Shown one piece after another: positions 17,712-26,958 of a DNA stretch of 64,000 nucleotides. A program made the position numbers and the translations under genes. Under the pieces are notes generated by a model. It made no database searches. It was not told where the DNA came from and was given only the letters and a program-made list of their open reading frames with translations. This stretch comes from Mediterraneibacter hominis (GTDB lineage: Bacteria > Bacillota > Clostridia > Lachnospirales > Lachnospiraceae). Numbering within the stretch: the stretch's first letter is position 1; each line of letters opens with the position of its first letter. The DNA lies in NCBI RefSeq assembly GCF_014287475.1, contig NZ_JACOPF010000003.1:186001-250000 (forward strand), written 5' to 3'.

Positions 17712-19225
17712 AAGATGAAGCATTGATTCGTGAAGGCATGGCAAAGATTTTGGCGCGGATAAATCCGGAGTATGAATTAATAGGAACGGCCAAGGACGGG
17801 CAGGAGGGATATGAGCTAATTTTGGAAAAAATGCCAGATTTGGTTATTCTGGATATACAGATGCCGAAAATGAACGGTCTGGAGATGTTGAAAAAAATAA
17901 GAGAAAAAAATATAGAATGTAGATTTCTGGTTCTTACAGCTTATTCGGATTTTAATTATGCAAAGCAGGCGATTGAGCTTGGAATTGAAAATTACCTTCT
18001 AAAACCTATTAAAATTGCAGAATTAAAAAAGGCGCTTTATCAGATTGAGGAGAAACTGTCGCGGGAGCAGAGCAAGGAATCCGCCTTTTCTTTAGATAAT
18101 ATATTTATGGGGTGTATGAACGGTCAACTGCATCCAGATGATGGCTTCCATGAGATGACAAAGGAGAAATATGGGTTTACTGTGAAAGACAAGGCGGTAT
18201 TGTTTATCGTCTGGCTGGGGGAACAGTATAGGAATCTCAAAGAAGAGGCGAGGACACAATTAGAATGGGTGGGAGAACATGCACTTGATTTTTCTTCGCA
18301 TATTATTGAGGCGGATGCATGGGAATCATTGATTATGATTCTGTACAGGATGACTGGCGTGGAGTCAAAATATGAATATTTTCAGAAATCTGTTGTCCCA
18401 ATGCTGTGCACCTCTTTAAAGGGGCCTGTAATCTGTATATGGAGAGAAATGGAACATATGACGGACATAGCAGAGGAATTGAAGAAAATGCAGGAGGAAA
18501 AGGAATGGAATCTTCTCTTTGACCGCGGTGCATTGATACGAAGGGAGGATATCAAGAACATGCATCCGGTACCGATGAAATATCCGGTTGACCTGGAGGA
18601 GCAAGGAAAGCAGGCCGTTTTGAACGGAGATCCGGAAAAGGTGAAAAGCTGTTATTATAAATTATATGACTATTTCCGAAAGGAAATATATGAACCAAAA
18701 GAAATGAAAGAAGTACTTATTCGGTATAATTTGTTCATTGTGAATACATATAAAGCCATAGGAGAACTGGAATCAGAAATGCAGATACAGGAGATTATGC
18801 AGAGCATAGCGGCAGCAATCAGTTGGGGACAGATACGCAGCGCTATGGAGAAATTTTTTGGCCTGATTCTGTTTGAGACGCCGAAAGATTCAGAGGAGGG
18901 GCAGATCAGTACACTTGTAAAAAAGGCGAAAAAGATAATGAAGCGGTATTACGATCAGGGTATTACGCTGGAGGAAGTGGCAGACCGCCTATTTGTATCT
19001 GAGGAATATTTAAGCAGACAGTTTAAAAAAGAAACGGGTGTAAGCTTTAGTGAGACCATGAGGAAATACCGTATTGAAAAGGTGAAGGAATTATTATTGA
19101 ATACACATTTGAAGCTGAACCAGATTGCAGAGCTTGCCGGATATTCAGATCCAAAGTATATGAGCAAGGTTTTTAAAGAAGAAGTAGGCGTACTTCCCAA
19201 CGAATTTCGGAAGTCAGTTCATTAA
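17693..19225 (+). CDS. YesN-type response regulator with AraC domain (second pair)
   Basis: A 510-residue regulator. The receiver domain has 'VVEDEALIREGM', the phospho-Asp in 'DLVILDIQMPKMNG' and Lys in 'YLLKPIKI'. The central 270 residues are variable. The C-terminal AraC domain is clear ('TLEEVADRLFVSEEYLSRQFKKE' read as 'LEEVADRLFVSEEYLSRQF', then 'LNQIAELAGYSDPKYMSKVF'). GGAAAGGAGG precedes the ATG inside the kinase gene, which couples the two. As no transporter or enzyme is adjacent, it is an orphan pair with respect to function; a saccharide signal is a guess from the family. Confidence 0.87.
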   Translation: MRIAVVEDEALIREGMAKILARINPEYELIGTAKDGQEGYELILEKMPDLVILDIQMPKMNGLEMLKKIREKNIECRFLVLTAYSDFNYAKQAIELGIENYLLKPIKIAELKKALYQIEEKLSREQSKESAFSLDNIFMGCMNGQLHPDDGFHEMTKEKYGFTVKDKAVLFIVWLGEQYRNLKEEARTQLEWVGEHALDFSSHIIEADAWESLIMILYRMTGVESKYEYFQKSVVPMLCTSLKGPVICIWREMEHMTDIAEELKKMQEEKEWNLLFDRGALIRREDIKNMHPVPMKYPVDLEEQGKQAVLNGDPEKVKSCYYKLYDYFRKEIYEPKEMKEVLIRYNLFIVNTYKAIGELESEMQIQEIMQSIAAAISWGQIRSAMEKFFGLILFETPKDSEEGQISTLVKKAKKIMKRYYDQGITLEEVADRLFVSEEYLSRQFKKETGVSFSETMRKYRIEKVKELLLNTHLKLNQIAELAGYSDPKYMSKVFKEEVGVLPNEFRKSVH

Positions 19226-19352
19226 ATTATTCCCCCTTTTTTAGAAATTTCTCCCTTTTTATTTCCAGAATTTATGATATGATACGAATAACTTCCAGAG
19301 AAAGGCTTGAATATATACTATAAGGAGAAGTTAAAAAGAGGAGAGATCAATC

Positions 19353-19580
19353 ATGAGTGAAATGAAAATTACATTTAAAAATCCGGAGGAAATTCTTGAT
19401 TTTGTAAACACAGTTTCCAAATATGATTTCGATATGGACTTGAAAAAAGGCAGAATTGTAGTAGATGCGAAATCCCTGTTAGGCATCATGCATCTTGGAA
19501 TCAACAATATAATCGAGCTGCAGGTATACGGAGACGACTGTGAAGAATTAAAGCAGGAAATTTCCAAGTATGCTGCATAG
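19353..19580 (+). CDS. HPr-like protein lacking the phospho-histidine
   Basis: A 75-residue protein with the HPr fold pattern: 'MKITFKNPEEILDFVNTVSK', 'DFDMDLKKGRIVVDAKSLLG' and 'IMHLGINNIIELQVYGDD'. In HPr the first helix begins with the GIHARPA motif holding His15; here it is NPEEI, so no PTS phosphate transfer from that site is possible. The region around Ser46, the HPr kinase target, is kept as 'AKSLLGIMHLG'. It could act like Crh in carbon regulation, but this is inference. AGGAGAG lies before the ATG and a terminator follows, so it is probably monocistronic. Confidence 0.75.
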   Translation: MSEMKITFKNPEEILDFVNTVSKYDFDMDLKKGRIVVDAKSLLGIMHLGINNIIELQVYGDDCEELKQEISKYAA

Positions 19581-19595
19581 TATAACTTGTTATAG

Positions 19596-19633
19596 AAAAC
19601 TTCCCGGCGTATAATACGCATTGGGAAGTTTTT
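19596..19633 (+). terminator. Terminator of the HPr-like gene
   Basis: AAAACTTCCC (19596-19605) pairs with GGGAAGTTTT (19623-19632). An inner GCGTAT/ATACGC stem extends it, and a T run follows. Confidence 0.85.
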
Positions 19634-19723
19634 CATTCTGTCGGGAAATAGTTTTACCTATGCGGAGAAACGTGTGAGGGAAGAAAAAACAGTAAATGAA
19701 ATAAAAAGGAAAGAGACGGGAAA

Positions 19724-21082
19724 ATGGGAAAATATAAAATAGAGAAGGAGCGGCTTTTATTTGATAACAAGGCACTGGCGACTTTGATTATTCCGCTGAT
19801 TATAGAGCAGCTTCTGGCAGTTTTTGTGGGAATGGCGGATTCGATTATGGTTGCAAGTGTAGGGGAAGCGGCTGTATCAGGAGTTTCTCTGGTAGATAAT
19901 ATTATGATTTTGTTTATCAATGCATTTGCGGCGCTTGCTACAGGAGGAGCAGTCATTGCAGGACAGTATTTGGGACAGAAAAATGAGAAAGAGTCCTGTA
20001 AAGCGGCAACACAGATGATATGGTTTATAACAATCTTGTCACTTGTAATTATGGCGGGTATTTATCTGGCAAAGTGGTTCATTTTGCATGTGGTATTCGG
20101 ACAGATCGACGCAGATGTAATGGCACATGCCAATACTTATCTTCTGATTGTGACGGCGTCCATTCCCTTTATAGCGTTGTATAACGGTGGTGCAGCGATA
20201 TTCAGAGTTATGGGAAATTCCAAAGTTTCCATGCAGGTATCCATTATTATGAACGCAATTAATGTCAGTGGAAATGCTCTCTTAATTTTTGGATTCCACA
20301 GAGGAACAGAGGGCGTCGCGATTCCCACATTGATTTCCAGAATTACAGCAGCAGTTCTGATTATTATATTGCTGGCACAACAAAAAAGAATCATTCATAT
20401 ACAAAAATCACTTCATTACAGACCGGACTGGAGAATGATAAAAAGAGTCTTGGGAATCGGGATTCCCAACGGCCTAGAAAACAGTATGTTCCAGTTGGGA
20501 AAAATTATCGTATTAAGTCTGGTTTCTACGTTTGGTACCTATGCAATCGCAGCAAATGCGGTCAGCAATGCAGTCGCTAATTTTCAGATTCTGCCAGGTA
20601 TGGCAATCAATCTTGCTATTACCGCTGTAATTGCGCGTTGTGTAGGCGCAGGAGATTATGTACAGGCGCAGTATTATACAAAGAAGCTGATTAAATTGGC
20701 GTATGTATGTATATGGGCAGTTAACCTTTTGATTTTCTTACTGCTTCCGGTAATTTTATGGGCATATAATCTATCAGATGTTACGGCAGAAATGACCCGA
20801 AAAATTTTATATTTCCACAGTATTAGCTGTATGATTATATGGCCGATATCTTTTTCCCTGCCCTCTACACTGCGGGCAGCGGGAGATGCAGCGGTTACGA
20901 TGGTTATAGCACTGGTATCTATGTGGATTTTTAGAATTGTATTTAGCTATGTGCTGGGCGGATATTTGAAAATGGGTGTATTCGGTGTATGGGTGGCTAT
21001 GGTGATTGACTGGTGTTTCAGGTCAATTTGTATGAGCTTGCGGTATAAGAGTGGAAAATGGAAACTGATTCGGAGTATTTGA
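19724..21082 (+). CDS. MATE-family multidrug/Na+ antiporter
   Basis: A 452-residue membrane protein with about 12 hydrophobic helices in two similar halves. MATE landmarks include 'IIEQLLAVFVGMADSIMVAS' near the start, 'AGQYLGQKNEKES' after the second helix, 'GNALLIFGFH' and 'GIPNGLENSMFQLGKI' at the start of the second half, and 'RAAGDAAVTM'. These proteins export cationic compounds in exchange for Na+ or H+; the substrate cannot be predicted. It follows the HPr-like gene after a terminator and precedes guaA with a 144-bp gap, so it appears to be its own unit. Confidence 0.88.
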   Translation: MGKYKIEKERLLFDNKALATLIIPLIIEQLLAVFVGMADSIMVASVGEAAVSGVSLVDNIMILFINAFAALATGGAVIAGQYLGQKNEKESCKAATQMIWFITILSLVIMAGIYLAKWFILHVVFGQIDADVMAHANTYLLIVTASIPFIALYNGGAAIFRVMGNSKVSMQVSIIMNAINVSGNALLIFGFHRGTEGVAIPTLISRITAAVLIIILLAQQKRIIHIQKSLHYRPDWRMIKRVLGIGIPNGLENSMFQLGKIIVLSLVSTFGTYAIAANAVSNAVANFQILPGMAINLAITAVIARCVGAGDYVQAQYYTKKLIKLAYVCIWAVNLLIFLLLPVILWAYNLSDVTAEMTRKILYFHSISCMIIWPISFSLPSTLRAAGDAAVTMVIALVSMWIFRIVFSYVLGGYLKMGVFGVWVAMVIDWCFRSICMSLRYKSGKWKLIRSI

Positions 21083-21226
21083 CATTTTAAATGCTTGTAA
21101 AAGCGGAATGTCTCACTTATAATAAGAAAGAAGTTACCACTGTCGGCAGAAGAAGAGAATATGTTTACACACAAAAAAGTGCCGGCGGAAAACGAAAGAG
21201 AATAGAAGAATAACAGGAGGAAGACC

Positions 21227-22774
21227 TTGAAGAATGAATTAGTGATTGTCCTTGATTTCGGCGGGCAGTATAATCAGTTGGTTGCAAGACGTGTCAGGGA
21301 ATGTAATGTGTATTGTGAAATATACTCTTACAAGACAGATATTCAGAAAATCAAAGAAATGAATCCGAAAGGAATTATCCTGACAGGAGGGCCGAATAGC
21401 TGTTATGAGGCGGATTCGCCGACATATTCAGAGGAACTGTTTAAATTGGGAATACCTGTGCTTGGACTGTGCTACGGCGCCCAGCTTATGATGCATGTGT
21501 TAGGCGGGGAAGTAAAGAAAGCAGATGTCCGAGAATATGGAAAAACAGAGGTAGTGGTTGATAAGACTTTATCCAAAGTATTTCAGGGCGTGTCAGAGAA
21601 GACGATTTGCTGGATGAGCCATTTCGATTATATTGCACAGACTGCTCCAGGGTTTGAGATTACAGCACATACGGCAGACTGTCCGGTGGCGGCGTCAGAA
21701 AATGAAGTGGAGAAGCTATATGCGATTCAGTTTCATCCAGAAGTGCTTCATACGGTAGAAGGCACAAAGATGATTAACAATTTCGTAAAAAGAGTCTGCA
21801 AATGCTCCGGAGATTGGAAGATGGATGCTTTCGTTGAAAATTCGATTAAAGAAATCCGGCAGAAAGTCGGCAGCGGCAAGGTACTGTGTGCTCTGTCCGG
21901 CGGTGTAGACTCATCTGTGGCAGCAGTTATGCTGTCAAAAGCGATTGGAAATCAGCTTACTTGTGTATTTGTAGATCACGGTCTGTTGAGAAAGAACGAA
22001 GGCGATGAAGTAGAAGCAGTATTTGGGCCGGATGGGCCGTATGATTTAAATTTTATCCGCGTAAATGCGCAGGAGCGCTTCTATGATAAGTTAAAAGGCG
22101 TAGAAGAACCGGAGAGAAAACGGAAAATTATAGGAGAAGAATTTATTCGAGTATTTGAAGAAGAGGCGAAAAAGATTGGAGCCGTAGATTTCCTTGTCCA
22201 GGGTACCATTTATCCTGACGTGGTGGAGAGTGGCTTGGGCGGCGAGTCAGCAGTGATTAAGTCTCATCACAATGTCGGGGGGCTGCCGGACTATGTGGAT
22301 TTTAAAGAGATTATTGAGCCTTTGCGTGATTTATTTAAAGATGAGGTGAGGAAAGCAGGGCTGGAGATGGGAATTCCTGAACATCTGGTATTTCGTCAGC
22401 CATTCCCGGGCCCAGGACTTGGCATCCGCATTATTGGAGAAGTAACTGCTGAGAAAGTGAGAATGGTGCAGGATGCGGATGCAATTTATCGTGAGGAGAT
22501 TGCAAATGCAGGATTGGACAGAAGTATAGGACAGTACTTTGCCGGACTTACGAATATGAGAAGTGTCGGTGTTATGGGAGATGAGAGAACCTACGACTAT
22601 GCGGTGGCATTAAGAGCTGTGAATACGGTAGATTTTATGACTGCCGAAGCGGCAGAGATACCGTTTGAAGTGCTTAATAAAGTAATGAGCAGGATAATAA
22701 ACGAAGTGCGGGGAGTTAACCGGGTTATGTATGATCTGACCAGTAAACCACCGGGGACGATAGAGTTTGAGTGA
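21227..22774 (+). CDS. guaA: GMP synthase (glutamine-hydrolysing)
   Basis: A 515-residue enzyme that converts XMP to GMP. The N-terminal class I amidotransferase has Cys in 'GLCYGAQLM' and the His/Glu pair in 'FHPEVLHT'. The ATP-pyrophosphatase domain has the P-loop '[12 protein letters not shown]'. The C-terminal dimerisation domain ends in '[10 protein letters not shown]'. The start is TTG after GGAGG. No purine riboswitch pattern is visible in the 144 bp upstream. The last codons (22763-22770, GAGTTTGA) match the att core found at the two downstream element ends, so integration has left the coding sequence intact. Confidence 0.96.
   Translation: MKNELVIVLDFGGQYNQLVARRVRECNVYCEIYSYKTDIQKIKEMNPKGIILTGGPNSCYEADSPTYSEELFKLGIPVLGLCYGAQLMMHVLGGEVKKADVREYGKTEVVVDKTLSKVFQGVSEKTICWMSHFDYIAQTAPGFEITAHTADCPVAASENEVEKLYAIQFHPEVLHTVEGTKMINNFVKRVCKCSGDWKMDAFVENSIKEIRQKVGSGKVLCALSGGVDSSVAAVMLSKAIGNQLTCVFVDHGLLRKNEGDEVEAVFGPDGPYDLNFIRVNAQERFYDKLKGVEEPERKRKIIGEEFIRVFEEEAKKIGAVDFLVQGTIYPDVVESGLGGESAVIKSHHNVGGLPDYVDFKEIIEPLRDLFKDEVRKAGLEMGIPEHLVFRQPFPGPGLGIRIIGEVTAEKVRMVQDADAIYREEIANAGLDRSIGQYFAGLTNMRSVGVMGDERTYDYAVALRAVNTVDFMTAEAAEIPFEVLNKVMSRIINEVRGVNRVMYDLTSKPPGTIEFE
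22763..22770 (+). other. Candidate attL core of element 1 (in guaA)
   Basis: GAGTTTGA within the last codons of guaA, recurring at 30406-30413 and 41631-41638. The core is short, so the call rests on the matching layout of the two elements. Confidence 0.6.
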
Positions 22775-22833
22775 TGAAATGGACTTGGAAAAACCTTTAT
22801 TTATGAGGGTTGCAAGCAAAATTGTTTAAGTGC

Positions 22834-22852
22834 TGGCAACGATTTGGCAACA
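22834..22852 (+). repeat. Candidate integrase arm site, element 1 left
   Basis: TGGCAACGATTTGGCAACA, itself two GGCAAC units. It matches 30285-30303 (TGGCAACATTTTGGCAACA) at 17 of 19 positions in direct orientation. Confidence 0.6.
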
Positions 22853-22899
22853 TTTAGAGTATCACTCACTGAATAATAGAATACTTCAATAACAGAAAA

Positions 22900-22945
22900 C
22901 CTTACTGATTTTCAGAAATAAAGCTGAAAGTCGGTAAGGTTTTTG
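22900..22945. terminator. Terminator at the left end of element 1
   Basis: CCTTACTGATTTTCAG (22900-22915) pairs with CTGAAAGTCGGTAAGG (22924-22939) using two G-U pairs, with T and A runs on both sides. It can end guaA transcripts and those of the repressor gene coming the other way. Confidence 0.75.
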
Positions 22946-22964
22946 TGCGTTTCGAGGTTGAAAA

Positions 22965-23492
22965 TTAGTCGGATTCGGGTTTCAAGTCCTGTAAGATAAG
23001 GTCGCTGAGTTCTTGTGAGGGAATGACCTTTCTCCATTGTTTTGAGGTGTCTAATTCGGGATATTTGTACCGCCACTGGTCGTATTCTTCTTCGGTTATC
23101 TCGCCTTGTTCCAGACGGGCAGCCTGTTCCTGCCATGCATGGAACATATCAAACATAGTGGTGTAGGTTGTTCCGGCAGATTTATCTAACCGCAGACACA
23201 CTTCTCCGTCAATCTCGCCGATTTTTAAGCCATACATATCTTCCAACGCAAAAAGCGTGTGCATAAGTCCGATATAACTGTCTATTTCCGGCACAGTGAT
23301 TGCACGAGGACTTACATCGAGGAGATGTGCCATTTCTTTTACAAGGTCTTGTTTCGGTGTTCTGGATTCTGATTCGTATTGTGCCATACGGACATCAGAG
23401 GTCTTTCCCAGAAAACCGAGGAGTTCGCCTAACTGTTTCTGTGTCATGCCTTTCCGGTTGCGGAAAAAGCGGATTCTTTTGCCGATTGCCAT
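22965..23492 (-). CDS. Xre-family repressor of element 1
   Basis: A 175-residue protein with an N-terminal Cro/C1 helix-turn-helix ('GMTQKQLGELLGF...VRMAQYESESRTP') and a C-terminal part of about 100 residues shared with the element 2 repressor ('GLMHTLFALEDMYGLKIGE' and 'ITEEEYDQWRYKYPE'). GGAGG precedes the ATG at 23492; earlier in-frame starts have no such site. It is divergent from the excisionase/integrase genes and probably represses them through the ACTTAA repeats in between. The shared C-terminal region may sense a host or DNA-damage signal, but no protease-like LexA site is seen. Confidence 0.8.
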   Translation of the reverse strand: MAIGKRIRFFRNRKGMTQKQLGELLGFLGKTSDVRMAQYESESRTPKQDLVKEMAHLLDVSPRAITVPEIDSYIGLMHTLFALEDMYGLKIGEIDGEVCLRLDKSAGTTYTTMFDMFHAWQEQAARLEQGEITEEEYDQWRYKYPELDTSKQWRKVIPSQELSDLILQDLKPESD

Positions 23493-23563
23493 AATAAAAC
23501 CTCCGATACTAAACATTTCTGTTGAAGTTAGTATAACATGATGAAATAGGAATAGCAAGCGGA

Positions 23564-23659
23564 ACTTAAATAAAAAAAGTTAATATTTTTCTGCAAACCA
23601 CTTGACTTAACGGAATTTATTTAGTATCATAAAAACATGACTTAAACAAAAAGAGTTAA
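23564..23659 (+). promoter_or_regulatory. Promoter and operators before the element 1 excisionase
   Basis: TTGACT (23602-23607) and TATCAT (23625-23630) are spaced 17 bp. Two similar imperfect palindromes, ACTTAA...AGTTAA, flank it at 23564-23583 and 23640-23659; the -35 itself continues as GACTTAA. This is the expected layout for the divergent Xre repressor. The remaining leader to 23816 holds a GTCCCT/AGGGAC hairpin (23718-23736) and no gene. Confidence 0.6.
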
Positions 23660-23816
23660 AAATTAAATGACCGTCCAAACCGAACAAACGCCATGACCTT
23701 AAAAAAAAGAAGCGAGCGTCCCTTATGTAGAGGGACTGGCACAGCGCCGAAAAGGGTTGCCTGTCAGAACGGGAAGGAGAGAACGGCAGGAATTTTAGGG
23801 AAAGGAGAGGATATAG

Positions 23817-23996
23817 ATGGCAGAAAAATCATTTATGACGGTGGAAGAAGTGGCAACAGAATTAAGGGTATCAAAGTCCAAAGCTTATCAGGTTGTAAGG
23901 GAATTGAACACAGAATTGCAGAAACAAGGGTATATGACAGTAGCGGGGCGTGTAAATACTACTTTCTTTCATAAGAAGGTCTGTTACAGCGATTAA
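23817..23996 (+). CDS. xis: Excisionase-like small HTH protein of element 1
   Basis: A 59-residue protein (starts MAEKSFMTVEEVATELRVSK) with a winged-helix/MerR-type HTH: 'TVEEVATELRVSKSKAYQVV'. It aligns with the 60-residue protein at 31154 in element 2, and both lie directly before an integrase gene. Excisionases of this kind direct the integrase towards excision. AAAGGAGAGG lies before the ATG. A longer reading frame that starts at 23693 in another phase overlaps it but has no protein-like character. Confidence 0.75.
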   Translation: MAEKSFMTVEEVATELRVSKSKAYQVVRELNTELQKQGYMTVAGRVNTTFFHKKVCYSD

Positions 23997-24016
23997 GTTG
24001 GAAGGAGATGATGGAA

Positions 24017-25117
24017 ATGGCTGTATATAAAGACAATGCTACGGGAACATGGAGGGTAATTTATCGTTTCACGAATTGGAAAGGGGAACGGAAACAGACA
24101 CAGAAACGTGGGTTTGCAACAAAAAGAGAAGCGCAAGCCTGGGAACATGAGGTTATGCTGAAACAGAACTCCAAACTGGATATGACATTTGCCAGCTTTT
24201 TTGAACTTTATGAAGCAGATAAAAAGCAGCGTGTCAAGGAAAGTACATGGGAATCTAAAAGCCATGTAATACGTACAAAGATTTTGCCTTATTTTGGGAA
24301 TCGGAAGATTGCAGAGATTGAAGCAAAAGACATTATTGCATGGCAGAATGAACTCATGGCGTATCGGGATGAGAAAAGTAAGCCCTATTCAGCAGATTAT
24401 CTGAAGACAATACACGCACAGCTTACAGCAATTTTTAACCATGCTGTAAATTTTTATAATCTGCCTTACAATCCGGCAAGGCGGGCTGGCACAATGGGAA
24501 ATGAAATTCCAAAGGAGATGGACTTCTGGACAAAAGAGGAATATCTGAAATTTTCAGAAGCCATGATGGATAAGCCACGTTCCTTTTATGCTTTTGAAAT
24601 GCTTTACTGGTGCGGTATCCGTTCCGGTGAGCTGTTGGCTCTTACTGCTGCTGATTTTGATTTCCAGAAGCAGACGGTCACGATCAGCAAGACGTACCAC
24701 CGTTCCAAAGGGCGTGATATTATTACAAGCCCTAAAACAGCGAAAAGCAACCGTACCGTAAAAATGCCCCCGTTTCTCTGCGAAGAAATGCAGGAGTATA
24801 TCAAAATGTTCTATGACATCAAGCCAGATGAACGGCTGTTTACGGTTACAAAATCTTATCTCAGCCATGAGATGGAGCGAGGTGCAAAACAGGCGGGAGT
24901 GAAAAAGATTCGGGTGCATGATATTCGGCATAGCCATGTATCGCTGCTGATAAATATGGGATTTTCAGTGCTTGCGATTGGGGAACGGGTAGGACACGAA
25001 GCAGAAAAAATCACTTACAGGTATGCACATTTATTTCCAACTGTTCAGACAGAAATGGCAGAAAAGCTGGAAATGGAGAGAATGGAAAAGGAGAACAGCA
25101 ATGGAAAGAAGTCTTGA
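24017..25117 (+). CDS. int: Tyrosine site-specific recombinase (integrase), element 1
   Basis: A 366-residue integrase. The N-terminal arm-binding domain ('VYKDNATGTWRVIYRFTNW') and SAM-like core-binding domain precede the catalytic domain. The catalytic residues are Arg in 'WCGIRSGELLAL', His/Arg in 'HDIRHSHVSLL', the later His in 'GHEAEKITYRYAH' and the nucleophile Tyr in that same segment. Three ATGs cluster at 24008-24019; the GAAGGAG at 24001-24007 best fits the one at 24017. It is highly similar in length and motifs to the element 2 integrase at 31348, which explains why both use the guaA site. Confidence 0.92.
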   Translation: MAVYKDNATGTWRVIYRFTNWKGERKQTQKRGFATKREAQAWEHEVMLKQNSKLDMTFASFFELYEADKKQRVKESTWESKSHVIRTKILPYFGNRKIAEIEAKDIIAWQNELMAYRDEKSKPYSADYLKTIHAQLTAIFNHAVNFYNLPYNPARRAGTMGNEIPKEMDFWTKEEYLKFSEAMMDKPRSFYAFEMLYWCGIRSGELLALTAADFDFQKQTVTISKTYHRSKGRDIITSPKTAKSNRTVKMPPFLCEEMQEYIKMFYDIKPDERLFTVTKSYLSHEMERGAKQAGVKKIRVHDIRHSHVSLLINMGFSVLAIGERVGHEAEKITYRYAHLFPTVQTEMAEKLEMERMEKENSNGKKS

Positions 25118-25424
25118 TTATAAAGGGCGTTGGAGAAATCATACCGTAGCATTTCGGGTATCGGATGAAGAAGCGAAGCTGCTTAATGATTTGGTAGCAT
25201 TGTCTGGTTTGACAAAGCAGGAATATATCATAAGACGACTGACGTGCAGGGATGTGGTTGTACAGGGAAATCCGAGAGTCTATAAGGCATTAAAAAATCA
25301 GATGGCAGCTATTCATGAGGAGTTAAAGCGGCTGGAAACAGTAAGTCCGGATAATGATGAACTGCTCTATACGTTGCAGGTAATTGCAATTACGTTAGAG
25401 GGATTGAAAGGAGAAGATGAATGA
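25101..25424 (+). CDS. Relaxosome accessory (MobC-like) protein, element 1
   Basis: A 107-residue protein with an N-terminal ribbon-helix-helix type segment ('RWRNHTVAFRVSDEEAKLL') followed by 'LSGLTKQEYIIRRL', as in plasmid mobilization proteins of the MobC type. These bind near oriT and help the relaxase. AAAAGGAG precedes the ATG at 25101, which lies inside the end of the integrase gene (17-bp overlap), and its stop overlaps the ATPase start. The equivalent in element 2 is at 32426. Confidence 0.7.
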   Translation: MERSLDYKGRWRNHTVAFRVSDEEAKLLNDLVALSGLTKQEYIIRRLTCRDVVVQGNPRVYKALKNQMAAIHEELKRLETVSPDNDELLYTLQVIAITLEGLKGEDE

Positions 25425-26551
25425 TGGAAAAAATGAAAACGACTGCTCCCGTATCATCTGTTGGCGCAGATGGGGTGCAGCCGAATGTAAAAAATCACAA
25501 TGAAATTATAGCAAATTCACAGGAACAAATCAATCAGCAAGCCACCAAAAAACCAGAGAAATCAGGGAATGGCGGACTGCATACCATGTCCATGCCGGAA
25601 TTGTATGATACTGTTTTTGTGCCGAGAGTACCGATTGTAGACGGTTTTCTCTATGGCGGCACATATCTCTTTGTAGGTGCGCCAAAGGTAGGAAAATCAT
25701 TTTTCATGGCACAACTTGCCTATCATGTGGCAATGGGGATTCCGTTGTGGGATTATCCGGTGCGGAAAGGAACGGTGCTGTATCTGGCATTGGAAGATGA
25801 TTATGCAAGACTTCAACGCCGACTGTCTGGTATGTTTGGTGTAGAGTGTGCCGATAATCTGTATTTTGCAACACAGGCAAAGACCTTGAATGAGGGATTA
25901 GACAGGCAATTAGAAGGATTTTTGAAAGAGCATAAGGACGCAAGGCTGATTATTATTGATACGCTCCAGAAAGTGCGTGAAGTCGGCGGGGATAGATACA
26001 GCTATTCCAGCGATTATGAGATTGTGACAAAGCTGAAATCATTCAGCGATAAATATGGTATCTGCCTGCTGGTGGTTCATCATACACGCAAGCTGGAATC
26101 GGAGGACAGCTTCGATATGATTTCCGGCACAAACGGACTGTTGGGTGCGGCAGATGGGGCGTTTATCATGCACAAAAAGAAACGGACAGATAATGAAGCG
26201 GTGATGGACATTGTGGGGCGTGACCAGCCGGATCAGGAACTGACTATAGAATTTGACAGGGAGCGTTGTGTATGGAAATTCAAGAAAGCAGAAACAGAGT
26301 TGTGGAAACAACCACCGAATCCGCTTTTAGAGGCAATCAATGCGTTTCTGACAGAGGACAGACAGGAGTGGGAGGGAACAGCGACAGAACTTGTAAAGCA
26401 ACTGCCGGATATACAGCTACAGGCGAATGTGCTTTCACGAAGATTGAATACCGTCAACAGCCAGTTACTTAATGACTATGGGATTTTCTATGATAATAAG
26501 CGGGGGCATGAAAGAAAAATCATTCTGAAACGTCTTGAAGCAAAGGAATAA
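25421..26551 (+). CDS. RepA-like AAA ATPase/helicase (AAA_25 type)
   Basis: A 376-residue ATPase of the hexameric RepA/DnaB-related group. The Walker A is 'FVGAPKVGKSFFMAQLAYH' near residue 90, then 'GTVLYLALEDDYARLQRR', and the Walker B is 'RLIIIDTLQKVRE'. 'LLVVHHTRK' and 'ISGTNGLLGAADGAFIMHKK' are also typical. The first 50 residues are Gln/Asn-rich and probably disordered. It overlaps the MobC-like gene by 4 bp. In mobilizable elements such proteins support replication of the excised circle; the CGACG-rich repeats just downstream could be its origin. Confidence 0.8.
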   Translation: MMEKMKTTAPVSSVGADGVQPNVKNHNEIIANSQEQINQQATKKPEKSGNGGLHTMSMPELYDTVFVPRVPIVDGFLYGGTYLFVGAPKVGKSFFMAQLAYHVAMGIPLWDYPVRKGTVLYLALEDDYARLQRRLSGMFGVECADNLYFATQAKTLNEGLDRQLEGFLKEHKDARLIIIDTLQKVREVGGDRYSYSSDYEIVTKLKSFSDKYGICLLVVHHTRKLESEDSFDMISGTNGLLGAADGAFIMHKKKRTDNEAVMDIVGRDQPDQELTIEFDRERCVWKFKKAETELWKQPPNPLLEAINAFLTEDRQEWEGTATELVKQLPDIQLQANVLSRRLNTVNSQLLNDYGIFYDNKRGHERKIILKRLEAKE

Positions 26552-26554
26552 AAG

Positions 26555-26637
26555 CGACGATATGCGTCGGTTGCGACGGTATTTTTGATAGCAGGTAGGT
26601 ATAGAAAATATCGACGCTATCGACGCAAACCGACGCA
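26555..26637 (+). repeat. CGACG-rich repeats, possible replication origin of element 1
   Basis: CGACG occurs at 26555, 26574, 26612, 26621 and 26631 (the last three spaced 9 and 10 bp). TGCGTCGGTTGCG near 26563 is an imperfect inverted partner of CGCAAACCGACGCA (26624-26637). The cluster follows the RepA-like gene. It could be an iteron origin or a hairpin in the mRNA. Confidence 0.4.
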
Positions 26638-26651
26638 GAAAGGGAGAGAAG

Positions 26652-26885
26652 ATGAAAAATGTACAGATTCCTTATGAATTGTTTATGATGCTGCTCCGTT
26701 ATCATCTGGTGGAAGATGATACCTGTTTGGAGGAAATTCGGCAGGGATTGGAGAAGAAACTGGATTCTTTGGTGCAGCATGAACTATATGGGAAATTTAA
26801 GACTGCTCCAACGCAGGAGGAACGGGAAAAAGCCAGACAGGAATATCTGGACAGACGTGGAGTGTCGGACAGTTTCCGCTGGTAG
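26652..26885 (+). CDS. Small conserved-type protein of element 1
   Basis: A 77-residue charged helical protein beginning MKNVQIPYELFMMLLRYHL and containing 'TQEEREKARQEYLDRRG'. A good GGGAGAG site precedes the ATG. I recognise no domain; similar short proteins are common in Firmicute mobilizable elements next to replication genes. It probably belongs to the maintenance module. Confidence 0.6.
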   Translation: MKNVQIPYELFMMLLRYHLVEDDTCLEEIRQGLEKKLDSLVQHELYGKFKTAPTQEEREKARQEYLDRRGVSDSFRW

Positions 26886-26958
26886 TTTTCCTTGATGAGA
26901 ATAGACAGGGGCGTGCCACGCTCCTGTGGATAACAGACAAAGAGAAAGGTGTGATTGG

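Noticed and set aside
21083..21226. Purine riboswitch before guaA
   Set aside because: The conserved core pattern of guanine riboswitches is not present in these 144 bp.
23693..23974. A 93-codon frame over the element 1 excisionase
   Set aside because: It overlaps the HTH protein at 23817-23996 in another frame, has no family features, and the shorter gene has a good ribosome site and a homologue in element 2.
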